A stretch of DNA of 19,106 bases from Acholeplasmatales bacterium (GTDB lineage: Bacteria; Bacillota_I; Bacilli_A; Acholeplasmatales; Anaeroplasmataceae): contig JAILPD010000049.1 in NCBI GenBank assembly GCA_024690445.1, positions 1-19,106 on the forward strand. The letters are read 5' to 3'. Shown here in pieces: positions 1 through 7,594 of this stretch. Below the pieces are notes generated by a model that ran no database searches, had not been told where the DNA came from, and was given only the letters and a program-made list of their open reading frames with translations. The number at the start of each line of letters is the position of its first letter. Positions within the stretch are counted from its first letter, which is position 1. Position numbers and translations under genes: made by a program.

Positions 1-19
1 TTTTTAAATGCTTTATAAA

Positions 20-43
20 AAAGAAAAAGAGGTTCATAACCTC
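20..43 (-). terminator. Rho-independent terminator, minus strand
   Basis: GAGGTT (29-34) and AACCTC (38-43) form a perfect 6-bp stem with a 3-nt loop. Read on the minus strand it is followed directly by a T-rich tail (TTTTTCTTTTTT); on the plus strand an A-rich stretch follows instead. No minus-strand protein gene precedes it within the window, so it would end a noncoding transcript or act as an attenuator for a gene lying left of the window. Confidence 0.6.
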
Positions 44-159
44 AGAGAAAAAATGTTTTTAGTCCACAATCATTGGACAACGTAATTATATGCTTAAAAA
101 AATATTTTTACAAAATGAAAAGGCTTACTATTTTTGTGAAAACGTTATTCATGAAAAAT

Positions 160-187
160 AAAAAGAAAAAGCCCATTTTTTAGGCTT
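160..187 (-). terminator. Rho-independent terminator-like hairpin, minus strand
   Basis: AAGCC (169-173) pairs with GGCTT (183-187) around a 9-nt loop. On the minus strand the stem runs straight into TTTCTTTTTATTTTT. The stem is short, but the U-rich tail is strong and on the correct side for minus-strand transcription. It is a plausible 3' end for the small RNA candidate starting near 277. Confidence 0.5.
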
Positions 188-277
188 AGGAGAAAAAAAT
201 AATATGCTCGAAATCAAGACAAAACGTTGGTTTTGGTATGAGAAGGGAAAGGTTACACTTTGCCTTGATCTCGATAC
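160..277 (-). ncRNA. Candidate small RNA with long stem and C-rich loop
   Basis: On the minus strand 255-274 pairs with 208-227 over 20 consecutive positions, including four G-U pairs. The same four positions are A/C mismatches on the plus strand, so the structure favours a minus-strand RNA. The 27-nt loop contains CUUUCCCUUCUC, complementary to Shine-Dalgarno-like purine tracts. A U7 run (193-199) lies eight bases after the stem, and a second hairpin with a U-rich tail follows, so the RNA could end near 191 or near 160. A possible -10 (TATACT, 284-289 on the minus strand) would start it near 277. C-rich loops of this kind are typical of Bacillota trans-acting small RNAs. No known family is recognised. 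Confidence 0.45.
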
Positions 278-356
278 ACCTATAGTATAATAAATGAATG
301 TATTTAAAATTCGTTAAAATTGTGGTAAAAAATGTGTTTTCCAAATAAATATATTA

Positions 357-385
357 TTAATATAAAGAATTAATTATGTTAAAAT
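357..385 (+). promoter_or_regulatory. Promoter for the 431-2274 pair
   Basis: An extended -10 (TGT then TAAAAT, 377-385) sits 17 bases after a 4/6-match -35 (TTAATA, 357-362). The spacing suits a housekeeping sigma factor. A strong ribosome site, GGAGG, follows at 420-424, six bases before the ATG at 431. Confidence 0.5.
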
Positions 386-430
386 GTTATTAGAAGTTTT
401 CTTTTTCAATAAAAATGTCGGAGGTAAAAA

Positions 431-919
431 ATGAAAACAGTCAATTATAGTATGGCAGTAAATTTAAAGCATATGACTTTGGATGATTTATATAATAATT
501 TTCCAGCAGTAGAAGCTAGTCTTGCAAGTAATATTAAAAATGTTGTTGAGACTGAAGCTCCAGTTACTTTAAATACATTAAAGGCAAGAATGAGAGAATG
601 CTTTGATGTAGCTAAAATAAGTGGAAAAGCATTAGATTATATTATGGAAGAAATTGTTAAGGCTGGTTATGTATTAAAGGATGAAATATATGATACTGTC
701 ATTTGGCCTAAGAGTGGTGTTTTCAAGGTTGATTATTTAAGAATTAATTCTAATAGATTAATCTATGATATTCCTCCTCAAGAAATGAAAAACTTAGTAT
801 ATGAATTAAATCTTGAAGGTGAAGAGCTATATCGTGCTATTTTAAAATATTTTAATTTAGAGGTATTAACTCAAAAGGCTAGAGATTATTTAGAATATGT
901 AGAGAAGATGAGTAAATAA
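431..919 (+). CDS. DUF3320-like winged-helix protein
   Basis: This 162-residue soluble protein has no signal peptide or membrane segment. Residues about 28-92 (from 'EASLASNIKNVVETEAPV' to 'YDTVIW') follow the pattern of DUF3320, a winged-helix-like domain usually found at the C-terminus of large superfamily I helicase/nuclease proteins. The second half, starting at 'DIPPQEMKNLVYEL', looks like a second related unit ending in a short helical region. No helicase or nuclease is fused or adjacent, so this is a free-standing version. Its role is unknown; nucleic-acid or protein binding is an inference. The stop overlaps the start of the lipoprotein gene (TAATG at 917-921), so the two are probably translationally coupled despite having no obvious functional link. 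The family assignment rests on pattern recall only. Confidence 0.6.
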   Translation: MKTVNYSMAVNLKHMTLDDLYNNFPAVEASLASNIKNVVETEAPVTLNTLKARMRECFDVAKISGKALDYIMEEIVKAGYVLKDEIYDTVIWPKSGVFKVDYLRINSNRLIYDIPPQEMKNLVYELNLEGEELYRAILKYFNLEVLTQKARDYLEYVEKMSK

Positions 920-2274
920 TGAAAAAATTGTTTTTAATTTTTTCCTTTTTAGTATTCGCTTTGTGCTCATGTGATTTTGTTCAATCAAATGATTCAAATA
1001 AAGCAGATGATGAGACAAAGGAAGATAATAAAACGGATGATGAATCTAAGAAGGAGGAAGAGGTAGAACCGCCACTTCCAAATTTAGATTCTACCAAATC
1101 AAATACTATGAATAGCTATATTGATAGCTTAATGAGTAATACAGATTCATATATTCCATCTTGGAATCAAGAAGGATTTAAAGGAAGATGGAATTATATA
1201 GATGGTGTATTCTTAAAATCAATTGTTGATTTATATAAAAAAACAAATGATACTAAATATATTAATTTTGTTAAAACATTTGTTGATTATTATATTGATG
1301 AATCAGGTAATTTCTTGAATTTAAGAACTGATGTTACTCAGCCTGGCTATAATTTGGGTGAGCTTGATAGCGTATGTGAATCAAAGGTATTATTTGATTT
1401 ATATAGTTATACAAATGAAGAAAGATATAAGACTGCTATTGATTATACATATAACGCATTATCTAACCAGCTAAAGCTAGATGATGGCATTTGCTATGCC
1501 CATAAGACATCATATTCAAATCAGGTATGGTTAGATGGTTTTTATATGTATGCCCCATTTGTAGCTAGATATGCAAAGGTATTTAATCATAATGAGATAT
1601 TTGATAGCTTATATAATCAATATAAATATGTAAGAAATCATATGTATGATGAAACAAAAAAGCTATATTATCATGGATATTCATATACTAATATATTCTG
1701 GGCAAATGATAATAAGTGCTCATCATCATTTTGGACAAGAAGCATAGGTTGGTTTGTTTCTTCACTTGCGGATACTATTGAATATTATCCAGATGGAGAC
1801 AAAAAGACCGAACTTATAAAAATATATCAAGAAGCTCTTGATGGTGTATTGAATTATTTGGACAAGAGTAGTAATATGTTTTATCAGGTGACTGATAAAG
1901 GCAACCAATCAAAAACTGTATCTTATTCTAAGTATTTGAAATACTTGAATAAAAATTATAGTAGTGATACTGTTCTAAGTAATTATTTAGAATCAAGTGG
2001 TTCGTCTTTGATAGCTTATAGTTTATTAAAGGGATATAATTCAAAAGTGTTAAAAAGAAGTTATTATGATAATGGATTTAATATATTTAATGGTGTATAT
2101 GATAAATCATTTAAAAATAATGAACTAGGAGATATATGTATTACTGCAGGCCTTGGTCCTAGTGATAAAACATATAGAGATGGTTCATTTGATTATTATT
2201 TAGCTGAACCTGTTGGCAAAAATGATGCCAAAGGAGTTGGGCCATTTATTATGGCCTTCATTGAAATACAATAA
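919..2274 (+). CDS. GH105/GH88-like unsaturated glycuronyl hydrolase lipoprotein
   Basis: This 451-residue protein begins with a lipoprotein signal peptide. The hydrophobic segment ends in Leu15-Cys16-Ser17-Cys18; Cys18 is the likely lipidated residue, and Cys at -2 is unusual. A charged Asp/Glu/Lys linker (19-53) follows. The rest matches the alpha/alpha-barrel of GH105 unsaturated rhamnogalacturonyl hydrolases (YteR-like): 'GRWNYIDG', 'GELDSVCES' with Asp150, 'QVWLDGFYMYAPF' with Asp206, 'FWTRSIGW' (271-278), and a C-terminal 'FIMAFIE'. Asp150 and Asp206 align with the two conserved aspartates of the family. Such enzymes remove a 4,5-unsaturated uronic acid from oligosaccharides left by polysaccharide lyases. 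The lipobox places this one on the outer face of the membrane, whereas many relatives are cytoplasmic. No lyase or sugar transporter is nearby. Exact substrate cannot be told. Confidence 0.8.
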   Translation: MKKLFLIFSFLVFALCSCDFVQSNDSNKADDETKEDNKTDDESKKEEEVEPPLPNLDSTKSNTMNSYIDSLMSNTDSYIPSWNQEGFKGRWNYIDGVFLKSIVDLYKKTNDTKYINFVKTFVDYYIDESGNFLNLRTDVTQPGYNLGELDSVCESKVLFDLYSYTNEERYKTAIDYTYNALSNQLKLDDGICYAHKTSYSNQVWLDGFYMYAPFVARYAKVFNHNEIFDSLYNQYKYVRNHMYDETKKLYYHGYSYTNIFWANDNKCSSSFWTRSIGWFVSSLADTIEYYPDGDKKTELIKIYQEALDGVLNYLDKSSNMFYQVTDKGNQSKTVSYSKYLKYLNKNYSSDTVLSNYLESSGSSLIAYSLLKGYNSKVLKRSYYDNGFNIFNGVYDKSFKNNELGDICITAGLGPSDKTYRDGSFDYYLAEPVGKNDAKGVGPFIMAFIEIQ

Positions 2275-2283
2275 TTAATTTAG

Positions 2284-2308
2284 AATACGCCTTAGAGCGT
2301 ATTTTAAA
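2284..2308 (+). terminator. Weak terminator after the lipoprotein gene
   Basis: AATACGC (2284-2290) pairs with GCGTATT (2297-2303) around a 6-nt loop. The U tail is short (TTTT including the end of the stem), so read-through into the methyltransferase gene is likely; no separate promoter is visible in the 20 bases that follow. The same stem motif recurs in the terminator at 9945-9973. Confidence 0.5.
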
Positions 2309-2323
2309 AGTAAGTAGGTTTTT

Positions 2324-3487
2324 ATGTTAAAGGTAATTCTAAACAAAAATGAAGAATTAAATATTTTAGATGGCTATCCTTGGGTTTTCAATAATGAAGT
2401 TAAAAACCTAATTGGCAATATTGAATCTGGAAAGGTATGTAGTGTATATACAATAGACAATAGATTTATTGGTTATGGATTCTTTAATGCCAATTCAAAG
2501 ATAATGGTAAGAATATTATCATTAGATGAGAACGAGGTAATAGATAAGGAATTCTTCAAGAAAAGAATTGCTTATGCTATAGAACATAGAAATCATTTAG
2601 GATGGAACGCTACTAGATTAGTATTTAGTGAGGCTGATTTTTTACCTGGTCTTGTTGTCGATAAATATGGAGATTATTTATCTGTTCAGTTTATGTCATT
2701 AGGCATGGATATGATAAAGCAAGATATTGTTGATATTTTAGTTGAATTAACTGGTTGTAAAGGTATTTATGAAAGAAGTGATATGCCAGTTAGAGAAAAA
2801 GAAGGTCTTGAACAGGTAAAGGGTTTCTTATATGGCAAATTTGACCCTAGAGTTGAGATTGAAGAGGATGGAATAAGATTTATCGTCGATATCGAAAATG
2901 GTCAAAAAACAGGATATTTTTTAGATCAGAAATTAAATAGAGATATCTTAAGATTATATGCTAAAGATCAGGTAGTATTAGATGCATTTTCTAATGTTGG
3001 TGGTTTTGCATTACATGCATGTAAATATGGTGCTAAGCATGTAGATGCTTGTGATATTTCCCAAAGAGCATGTGATGAAATTACTAATAATGCAAAGATG
3101 AATGGATATAGTCAATTAGAGGCTAAATGTGTTGATGTATTTGATTATTTACATTCTCCTGATATTAAGGACAAGTACTCAGTCATTATTTTAGATCCGC
3201 CTGCCTTTTCTAAGAGTAAGGATTCATTAAAGAAGGCTTATAGAGGATATAAGGAAATAAATATGACTGCCATGAAGATTATTAAATCTGGTGGTTATTT
3301 ATTAACATTTAGTTGTAGCCAGCACATGACTCCTGAATTATTTATGCAAATGATTAATGAGGCAGCTCATGATGCTAAAAGAACTGTTCAATTTTTAGAT
3401 TTTAAGATTCAAGCTCCAGATCATCCAGCTTTATTAAAGTCTGAGGAACAGTTATATTTGAAATGTATGATTTTAAGAGTTAAGTAA
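2324..3487 (+). CDS. RlmI-like class I rRNA cytosine-C5 methyltransferase
   Basis: This 387-residue SAM-dependent methyltransferase has the architecture of the RlmI/YccW family, which methylates C5 of a cytosine in 23S rRNA (C1962 in E. coli). Residues 1-70 form a PUA-like RNA-binding domain ('GYPWVFNNEV'). A central region follows with 'GQKTGYFLDQK' (193-203). The Rossmann fold has a SAM motif 'DAFSNVGGFAL' around 220-230 and 'DACDIS' for the next strand. 'LDPPAFSKSK' (290-299) and 'FSCSQHM' with Cys331 are the catalytic motifs; Cys331 is the likely nucleophile. Length is normal for the family (about 390-400). The ribosome site is modest (AAGTAGG). It begins a run of closely spaced genes ending at the terminator at 7011. 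The exact rRNA target is inferred from family only. Confidence 0.88.
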   Translation: MLKVILNKNEELNILDGYPWVFNNEVKNLIGNIESGKVCSVYTIDNRFIGYGFFNANSKIMVRILSLDENEVIDKEFFKKRIAYAIEHRNHLGWNATRLVFSEADFLPGLVVDKYGDYLSVQFMSLGMDMIKQDIVDILVELTGCKGIYERSDMPVREKEGLEQVKGFLYGKFDPRVEIEEDGIRFIVDIENGQKTGYFLDQKLNRDILRLYAKDQVVLDAFSNVGGFALHACKYGAKHVDACDISQRACDEITNNAKMNGYSQLEAKCVDVFDYLHSPDIKDKYSVIILDPPAFSKSKDSLKKAYRGYKEINMTAMKIIKSGGYLLTFSCSQHMTPELFMQMINEAAHDAKRTVQFLDFKIQAPDHPALLKSEEQLYLKCMILRVK

Positions 3488-3500
3488 GGAGATGAGTATT

Positions 3501-4523
3501 ATGTCAAAGAATAAGGTTGATAAGAAGATGACATTAGAAGAATATGAAAAGAAATATTCTAGGCCAGAAAATATTAAAGCAGCAAAAACATTCTTATTTA
3601 TATTTGCCGCTTCAATAGGTATTATCATATTTGTTTGTCTTTTCTTTTTAGTATTAAGATTATTTGATATCCATAAAATTGCTGGATATGTAGGTATAGG
3701 TGTAGCAACTATTATTTATATTTTTGTTTATATTATTCCAATTATTAAGATATCTAATACTAAATCATTTATTACTAATGTAGATGCATCAAATGCAAGT
3801 AAAGCTCAAAAATATAATAGAGAATTAAGAAACTCAATTGCCGATAAAATGATTGATTTAAAGGCTAATACTGAAGGTGTTAGCTGGTATAGTGATGAGC
3901 TAATTGGTAAGCTTGCAATTGCACGTCAAACAAAGAATGATAAGGAAACTAAAAATGTATTAACTCAAATATATGATAAGGATGTAAGAAGTGCATCTAA
4001 TAAAATGATTAGAGATCATGCTTTAAAGGTTGGTATTACAACAGCACTATCTCAATCAGAAAAGGTTGATACATTATTTGTTGCTGCATATAATTTAAGC
4101 TTAATTAAGGATATTGTATTCTTATATGGATATAGACCATCTGATGCTAAGCTTGCAAAGATTTATCAATCTGTTATAGTTGATGCTTTAATTGCCTATG
4201 GTGTTGGTAATGCAACTGGTAGTATGGCAACAACAGCCGTAACAAAGTTTGGTGGAAAGGCAGTAGAAGGTATTCCTTTCTTAGGTTCTGCCTTAGGAAC
4301 TATTATTGATTCTGTTGCTCAAGGTATTATTAATTCATCATTAACTGTATTAATTGGATTCCAAACAAAGAAGTATTTAAAGAAGGAATATCATTTACAG
4401 GATATTTTAGATGAGATTGAATTAGATGAAGAAAAAGAACAAGAATCTGAAAAAGAAATGGTTGAATCATTAAAGGAAGATATTACTAATAAGGCGAAGA
4501 AAAAAGATTTAGTCACAGCTTAG
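3501..4523 (+). CDS. DUF697 (YcjF-like) membrane protein
   Basis: This protein of about 340 residues has a basic N-terminus, two hydrophobic membrane segments (about 29-53 and 60-83), a polar linker, a DUF697/YcjF-like domain (about 170-297) and an acidic-then-basic C-terminal tail. The DUF697 pattern is recognisable: 'VDTLFVAAYNLSLIKDI', 'YGYRPSDAKL', then a Gly/Ala-rich amphipathic region with 'GIPFLGSALG'. DUF697 occurs C-terminal to GTPase domains or alone; here no GTPase is present, and function is unknown. Start: an ATG at 3492 touches the ribosome site AAGGAG (3486-3491) with no spacing, whereas the in-frame ATG at 3501 has a 9-base spacing, so 3501 is preferred. It lies 13 bases after the methyltransferase gene and 12 before the aminopeptidase gene. 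Confidence 0.75.
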   Translation: MSKNKVDKKMTLEEYEKKYSRPENIKAAKTFLFIFAASIGIIIFVCLFFLVLRLFDIHKIAGYVGIGVATIIYIFVYIIPIIKISNTKSFITNVDASNASKAQKYNRELRNSIADKMIDLKANTEGVSWYSDELIGKLAIARQTKNDKETKNVLTQIYDKDVRSASNKMIRDHALKVGITTALSQSEKVDTLFVAAYNLSLIKDIVFLYGYRPSDAKLAKIYQSVIVDALIAYGVGNATGSMATTAVTKFGGKAVEGIPFLGSALGTIIDSVAQGIINSSLTVLIGFQTKKYLKKEYHLQDILDEIELDEEKEQESEKEMVESLKEDITNKAKKKDLVTA

Positions 4524-4535
4524 GAAGTGTTTTTT

Positions 4536-5774
4536 ATGAAAAGTGAATTATTTTGTTTTAATAGAGAGAAATTATTAGATCAAATGGAAGAAGGTTCTAT
4601 ATTATTAGCATTTTCAAGACCTAATAATATTGAGACTCATAATGTAAGATATGACATTAATAGAAATTATTATTATCTATGTGGTGTTGTTGAATACAAT
4701 AATATTGTTATGCTTGTAAAAGGTAAGGGAAAGAGTAATGAAATTATCTTCATTAATCCATATGATGAATTTAAAGCCAAATGGGTAGGCGCTCCTTTAT
4801 CTAAGGAAGAAGTAGCTAATATATCTGGTATTAAAGATATTAGATATTTAGATTCTTTTGATCAAGTATTAAAGAATACATTACAAACATTCAATAAATT
4901 ATATTTAGATATTGAAGATAGTGGTAACAATGAGCCATTATCTTATGAGGCATATTTTGCTAAAGAATTAGTAAGTAGAATTCCTTATGTTCAAATTAAA
5001 AATGGAAGAATATTATTCCAACATGCAAGAACAGTTAAGCATGAGCTTGAAATTGAAGAATTTACAAAAGCTATTGAAATAACTAATGCAGGAATAAAGA
5101 ATATATTATCTCATATCGGTGAAATGTATGAATATCAGCTTGAATCATATTTTGATCAAGCTATTAAAGCTAATGGTGCCACAGGCTATTCATTCCCAAC
5201 AATCGCTGCTAGTGGAGCTAATTCATGTTGCTTACATTATAGTAATAATGATTCATTTGCAAAAAATGGAGATTTAATATTATTTGATTTAGGTGCTAGC
5301 TATCATTGTTATTGTGCAGATATTTCAAGAACTTTCCCTATTTCTGGTAAATATACTGAAAGACAAAAACAAATTTATAATATAGTTTTAAATGGTCAAA
5401 AGCTTGTATTTAAGAATGCTAAGCCAGGTATTACAACTAGGGAATTAAATCAAATATTAAGAGACTATTTTAAAGAAGAATTATATAAGATAGGCTTAAT
5501 TAAGGAAAAGACTGAAGAGGAAGTATCAAAGTATTATTATCATGGTGTATCACATCATATTGGAATTGATTGTCATGATTTATGTGATTATACTCCTTTA
5601 AAGGCTGGTTCAATTATTTCTAATGAGCCTGGTCTTTATATAAAAGAAGAATCTATTGGTATTAGAATTGAAGATGATGTCTTAATCACTGAAAATGGAG
5701 CTATTTGGTTATCACCTCAAATTATTAAAGAGGTTGACGATATTGAAAAGTTTATAGAGGAGAATAGAAAATAA
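4536..5774 (+). CDS. M24B aminopeptidase P family (Xaa-Pro aminopeptidase)
   Basis: This cytoplasmic metallopeptidase of 412 residues removes N-terminal residues preceding proline. The N-terminal creatinase-like domain spans about 1-170 and the pita-bread catalytic domain the rest. All five expected metal ligands are visible: Asp251 ('FDLGA'), Asp262 ('ADISRTFP'), His340 ('GVSHHIGIDCHD'), Glu364 ('SNEPGLYI') and Glu379 ('GIRIEDDVL'). The Asp-Asp spacing of 11 equals that of E. coli PepP; the C-terminal spacings are shorter. Start: a GTG at 4527 overlaps the ribosome site AGGAAG (4522-4527), so the ATG at 4536, eight bases downstream, is chosen. Its TAA overlaps the ATG of the next peptidase (TAATG), so the two peptidases are probably made together. 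Prolidase activity on dipeptides cannot be excluded. Confidence 0.9.
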   Translation: MKSELFCFNREKLLDQMEEGSILLAFSRPNNIETHNVRYDINRNYYYLCGVVEYNNIVMLVKGKGKSNEIIFINPYDEFKAKWVGAPLSKEEVANISGIKDIRYLDSFDQVLKNTLQTFNKLYLDIEDSGNNEPLSYEAYFAKELVSRIPYVQIKNGRILFQHARTVKHELEIEEFTKAIEITNAGIKNILSHIGEMYEYQLESYFDQAIKANGATGYSFPTIAASGANSCCLHYSNNDSFAKNGDLILFDLGASYHCYCADISRTFPISGKYTERQKQIYNIVLNGQKLVFKNAKPGITTRELNQILRDYFKEELYKIGLIKEKTEEEVSKYYYHGVSHHIGIDCHDLCDYTPLKAGSIISNEPGLYIKEESIGIRIEDDVLITENGAIWLSPQIIKEVDDIEKFIEENRK

Positions 5775-7006
5775 TGAAGAAGTCAGTTTTAAAATCATAT
5801 GCAAAGCTTGCAATTAGAATGGGTGTAAACATTCAAAAGGGACAGGATTTAATTATTACTGCCAATGTTAATGATAATTATTTTGTTAAATATCTAGTTG
5901 AAGAGGCATATAAGGCTAAGGCTAGATTAGTCACTGTTGAATGGGTATCTGATGAGGTAGATTTCTTAACATATAAGAATGCGAAGCTTGAGGCATTATC
6001 AGATTTTCCTTTATGGAAGGAAGAAAAATTAAAGTATCAGGTAGAAACATTACCTGCAAGATTATATATTGATTCATCAAATCCAGATGCTTTAGCTGGA
6101 GTTGATCAAGAAAAGGTAACTGCAGTTAGAAAGATTACTGGTCCTAAGATTATGAAGTATCGTGATCAAATGGAAAATAAGTATCAATGGTGTATCATTG
6201 GTATTCCTGGGGAGGCATGGGCAAAGAAGGTATTTCCTGAATTATCTTCAAAGAAGGCAATTGAAAAGTTATGGGATGCCATTTTAGAAGTAACAAGAGT
6301 TAATGGGGACCCTATTGCTAACTGGAATGCTCATAATGCATTCTTACAGGAAAAGACTGATAAGCTTAATGCATTAAATATTAAGAAATTTATTTATAAG
6401 TCAGAAAAGACTGGTACTAATTTTACAATCGAAAAGCCAGAAGTATTAATGTTTGAATCAGGAAATGAAAAGACTATATCAGGCGTTGTATATAATCCTA
6501 ATATGCCAACTGAGGAATGCTTTACATCACCAGATCCTAATACTGCAAATGGTGTTGTTTATTCAACAAAGCCTCTATCTGTAATGGGTTCTGTAGTATC
6601 TGATTTTGGATTCCGTTTTGAAAATGGTAAGATTGTTGAAGTATTATCAGATAAGCCTGAAGAAAAGAAGTTATTAGAAAAGCTAATCTCTATTGATGAG
6701 GGTGCTTCAAGATTAGGTGAGATAGCATTAGTACCATTCTCATCTCCAATTAATAAGACTGGTATTTTATTCTATTCAACATTATATGATGAGAATGCAT
6801 GTTGCCACCTTGCTATTGGTAGAGCATTTGAGGATTGTATTAAGGATTTTGCTAATTTAAGTGAAGAAGAGATTAAGAAGGTTGGATTAAATAATTCAGT
6901 AATCCATGTTGATTTTATGATTGGTTCTAGCGATTTAGATATCGTTGGTGAAACATTTGATGGCAAAAAGGTTCAAATCTTTAAGGATGGAGAATTTGCA
7001 ATTTAG
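5774..7006 (+). CDS. M29 family aminopeptidase (AmpS/PepS-like)
   Basis: This 410-residue protein matches the thermophilic-type M29 leucyl aminopeptidases (AmpS, AmpT, PepS) at full length. Visible ligand motifs are Glu248 in 'MPTEECFT', Glu316 in 'LGEIALVPF', His345 in 'CCHLAIG', and His378 and Asp380 in 'IHVDFMIGSSDLDI'; spacing and numbering agree with the family. It would release N-terminal residues from peptides in the cytoplasm with two metal ions. The start overlaps the preceding stop (TAATG), with GAGGAG at 5757-5762 as ribosome site, 11 bases away. It is the last gene before the terminator at 7011. Together with the M24B enzyme it forms a peptide-degrading pair with complementary specificity. 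Side-chain preference cannot be read from sequence. Confidence 0.92.
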   Translation: MKKSVLKSYAKLAIRMGVNIQKGQDLIITANVNDNYFVKYLVEEAYKAKARLVTVEWVSDEVDFLTYKNAKLEALSDFPLWKEEKLKYQVETLPARLYIDSSNPDALAGVDQEKVTAVRKITGPKIMKYRDQMENKYQWCIIGIPGEAWAKKVFPELSSKKAIEKLWDAILEVTRVNGDPIANWNAHNAFLQEKTDKLNALNIKKFIYKSEKTGTNFTIEKPEVLMFESGNEKTISGVVYNPNMPTEECFTSPDPNTANGVVYSTKPLSVMGSVVSDFGFRFENGKIVEVLSDKPEEKKLLEKLISIDEGASRLGEIALVPFSSPINKTGILFYSTLYDENACCHLAIGRAFEDCIKDFANLSEEEIKKVGLNNSVIHVDFMIGSSDLDIVGETFDGKKVQIFKDGEFAI

Positions 7007-7010
7007 ATTA

Positions 7011-7038
7011 AAGAGAGATTTCTCTCTTTTTTCTTTTT
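7011..7038 (+). terminator. Rho-independent terminator after the peptidase operon
   Basis: AAGAGAG (7011-7017) and CTCTCTT (7022-7028) form a 7-bp stem with a 4-nt loop, followed by TTTTCTTTTTT. It starts four bases after the stop codon of the M29 gene. Confidence 0.85.
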
Positions 7039-7052
7039 TAAAGACTCAAATA

Positions 7053-7061
7053 TGATACAAT
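7053..7061 (+). promoter_or_regulatory. Extended -10 promoter for the 7114-9937 genes
   Basis: TGA followed by TACAAT (7053-7061) forms a good extended -10. The region 17 bases upstream is only T-rich with no clear -35. The same TGATACAAT appears ahead of the aminotransferase gene (13512-13520). Confidence 0.45.
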
Positions 7062-7113
7062 ATAAGTATGTTAAATGGATTTTAAATAGGTATAGAAGAA
7101 GTGAGTGAGATTA

Positions 7114-7590
7114 ATGGATAAGGAACAATTAAAAAAGGATATTAGAAGTTATTTAGGAAGTATAGTTATTCCTGATATTCCTTGTTGTGAAGATTCAATA
7201 GTTAATTATGATGCATATAATCAAATTGATTCTATGTATCAACATAATAATGTCGATTCAACAAGCATTAGAATATTTTTAAATTATAATGTAGATATCG
7301 ATGATTTAGCTAATAGATTAGGTGTTGATAGTATTAAATTAAATGACATGTTTAGATTTAGTGCTATTCCATCAAAGGGCTTAACATCAGCTATTTGTTT
7401 ATTATTAAATTTATCATTAGATGATACTATTAGTATTTTGGGTAAAATGTCATATAAATTAGGAAATGATGATTTTGATAAAATAATTAGATATTTCTTT
7501 ATTAAGGATATAAGAGATGTTGAATTATTAAATGAAATATTAGTATCATTTGGATGTATGTATTTATATTCAAAAAAGAAGTTGAGGTAG
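7114..7590 (+). CDS. Small XRE-like helix-turn-helix protein
   Basis: This protein of about 158 residues has no signal peptide. From about residue 47 onward it follows a pattern common in Bacillota: an XRE-like unit in which a short HTH ('DLANRLGVDSIKLNDMFRF') leads to 'PSKGLTSAICLLLNLSLDDT', then 'LGKMSYKLGNDDFDKIIRYF' and 'VELLNEILVSFG'. This unit is often the C-terminal domain of diverse enzymes (macro domain, TIR and similar); here it follows only a short acidic N-terminus. DNA binding is plausible but unproven. Start: the ATG at 7114 is preferred over GTG at 7105, but the ribosome site is poor (GAG repeats at 7103-7109). It heads a three-gene run and might regulate it. Family recognition is from pattern memory. 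Confidence 0.6.
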   Translation: MDKEQLKKDIRSYLGSIVIPDIPCCEDSIVNYDAYNQIDSMYQHNNVDSTSIRIFLNYNVDIDDLANRLGVDSIKLNDMFRFSAIPSKGLTSAICLLLNLSLDDTISILGKMSYKLGNDDFDKIIRYFFIKDIRDVELLNEILVSFGCMYLYSKKKLR

Positions 7591-7594
7591 TAAT

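Larger units (their letters stand above)
1..430. other. Long intergenic region with minus-strand RNA signals
   Basis: No coding sequence is supported here in any frame. The region holds the minus-strand hairpins described separately, a further small hairpin (GTCCA 62-66 with TGGAC 74-78), an AT-rich stretch at 290-380, and the plus-strand promoter and ribosome site for the gene at 431. The clustering of minus-strand terminators without a minus-strand gene suggests one or two noncoding transcripts or the leader of a gene beyond the left edge. Confidence 0.6.

Noticed and set aside
6772..6966. Minus-strand open frame of 64 codons
   Set aside because: It lies inside the well-supported M29 peptidase gene and has no ribosome site or family pattern.
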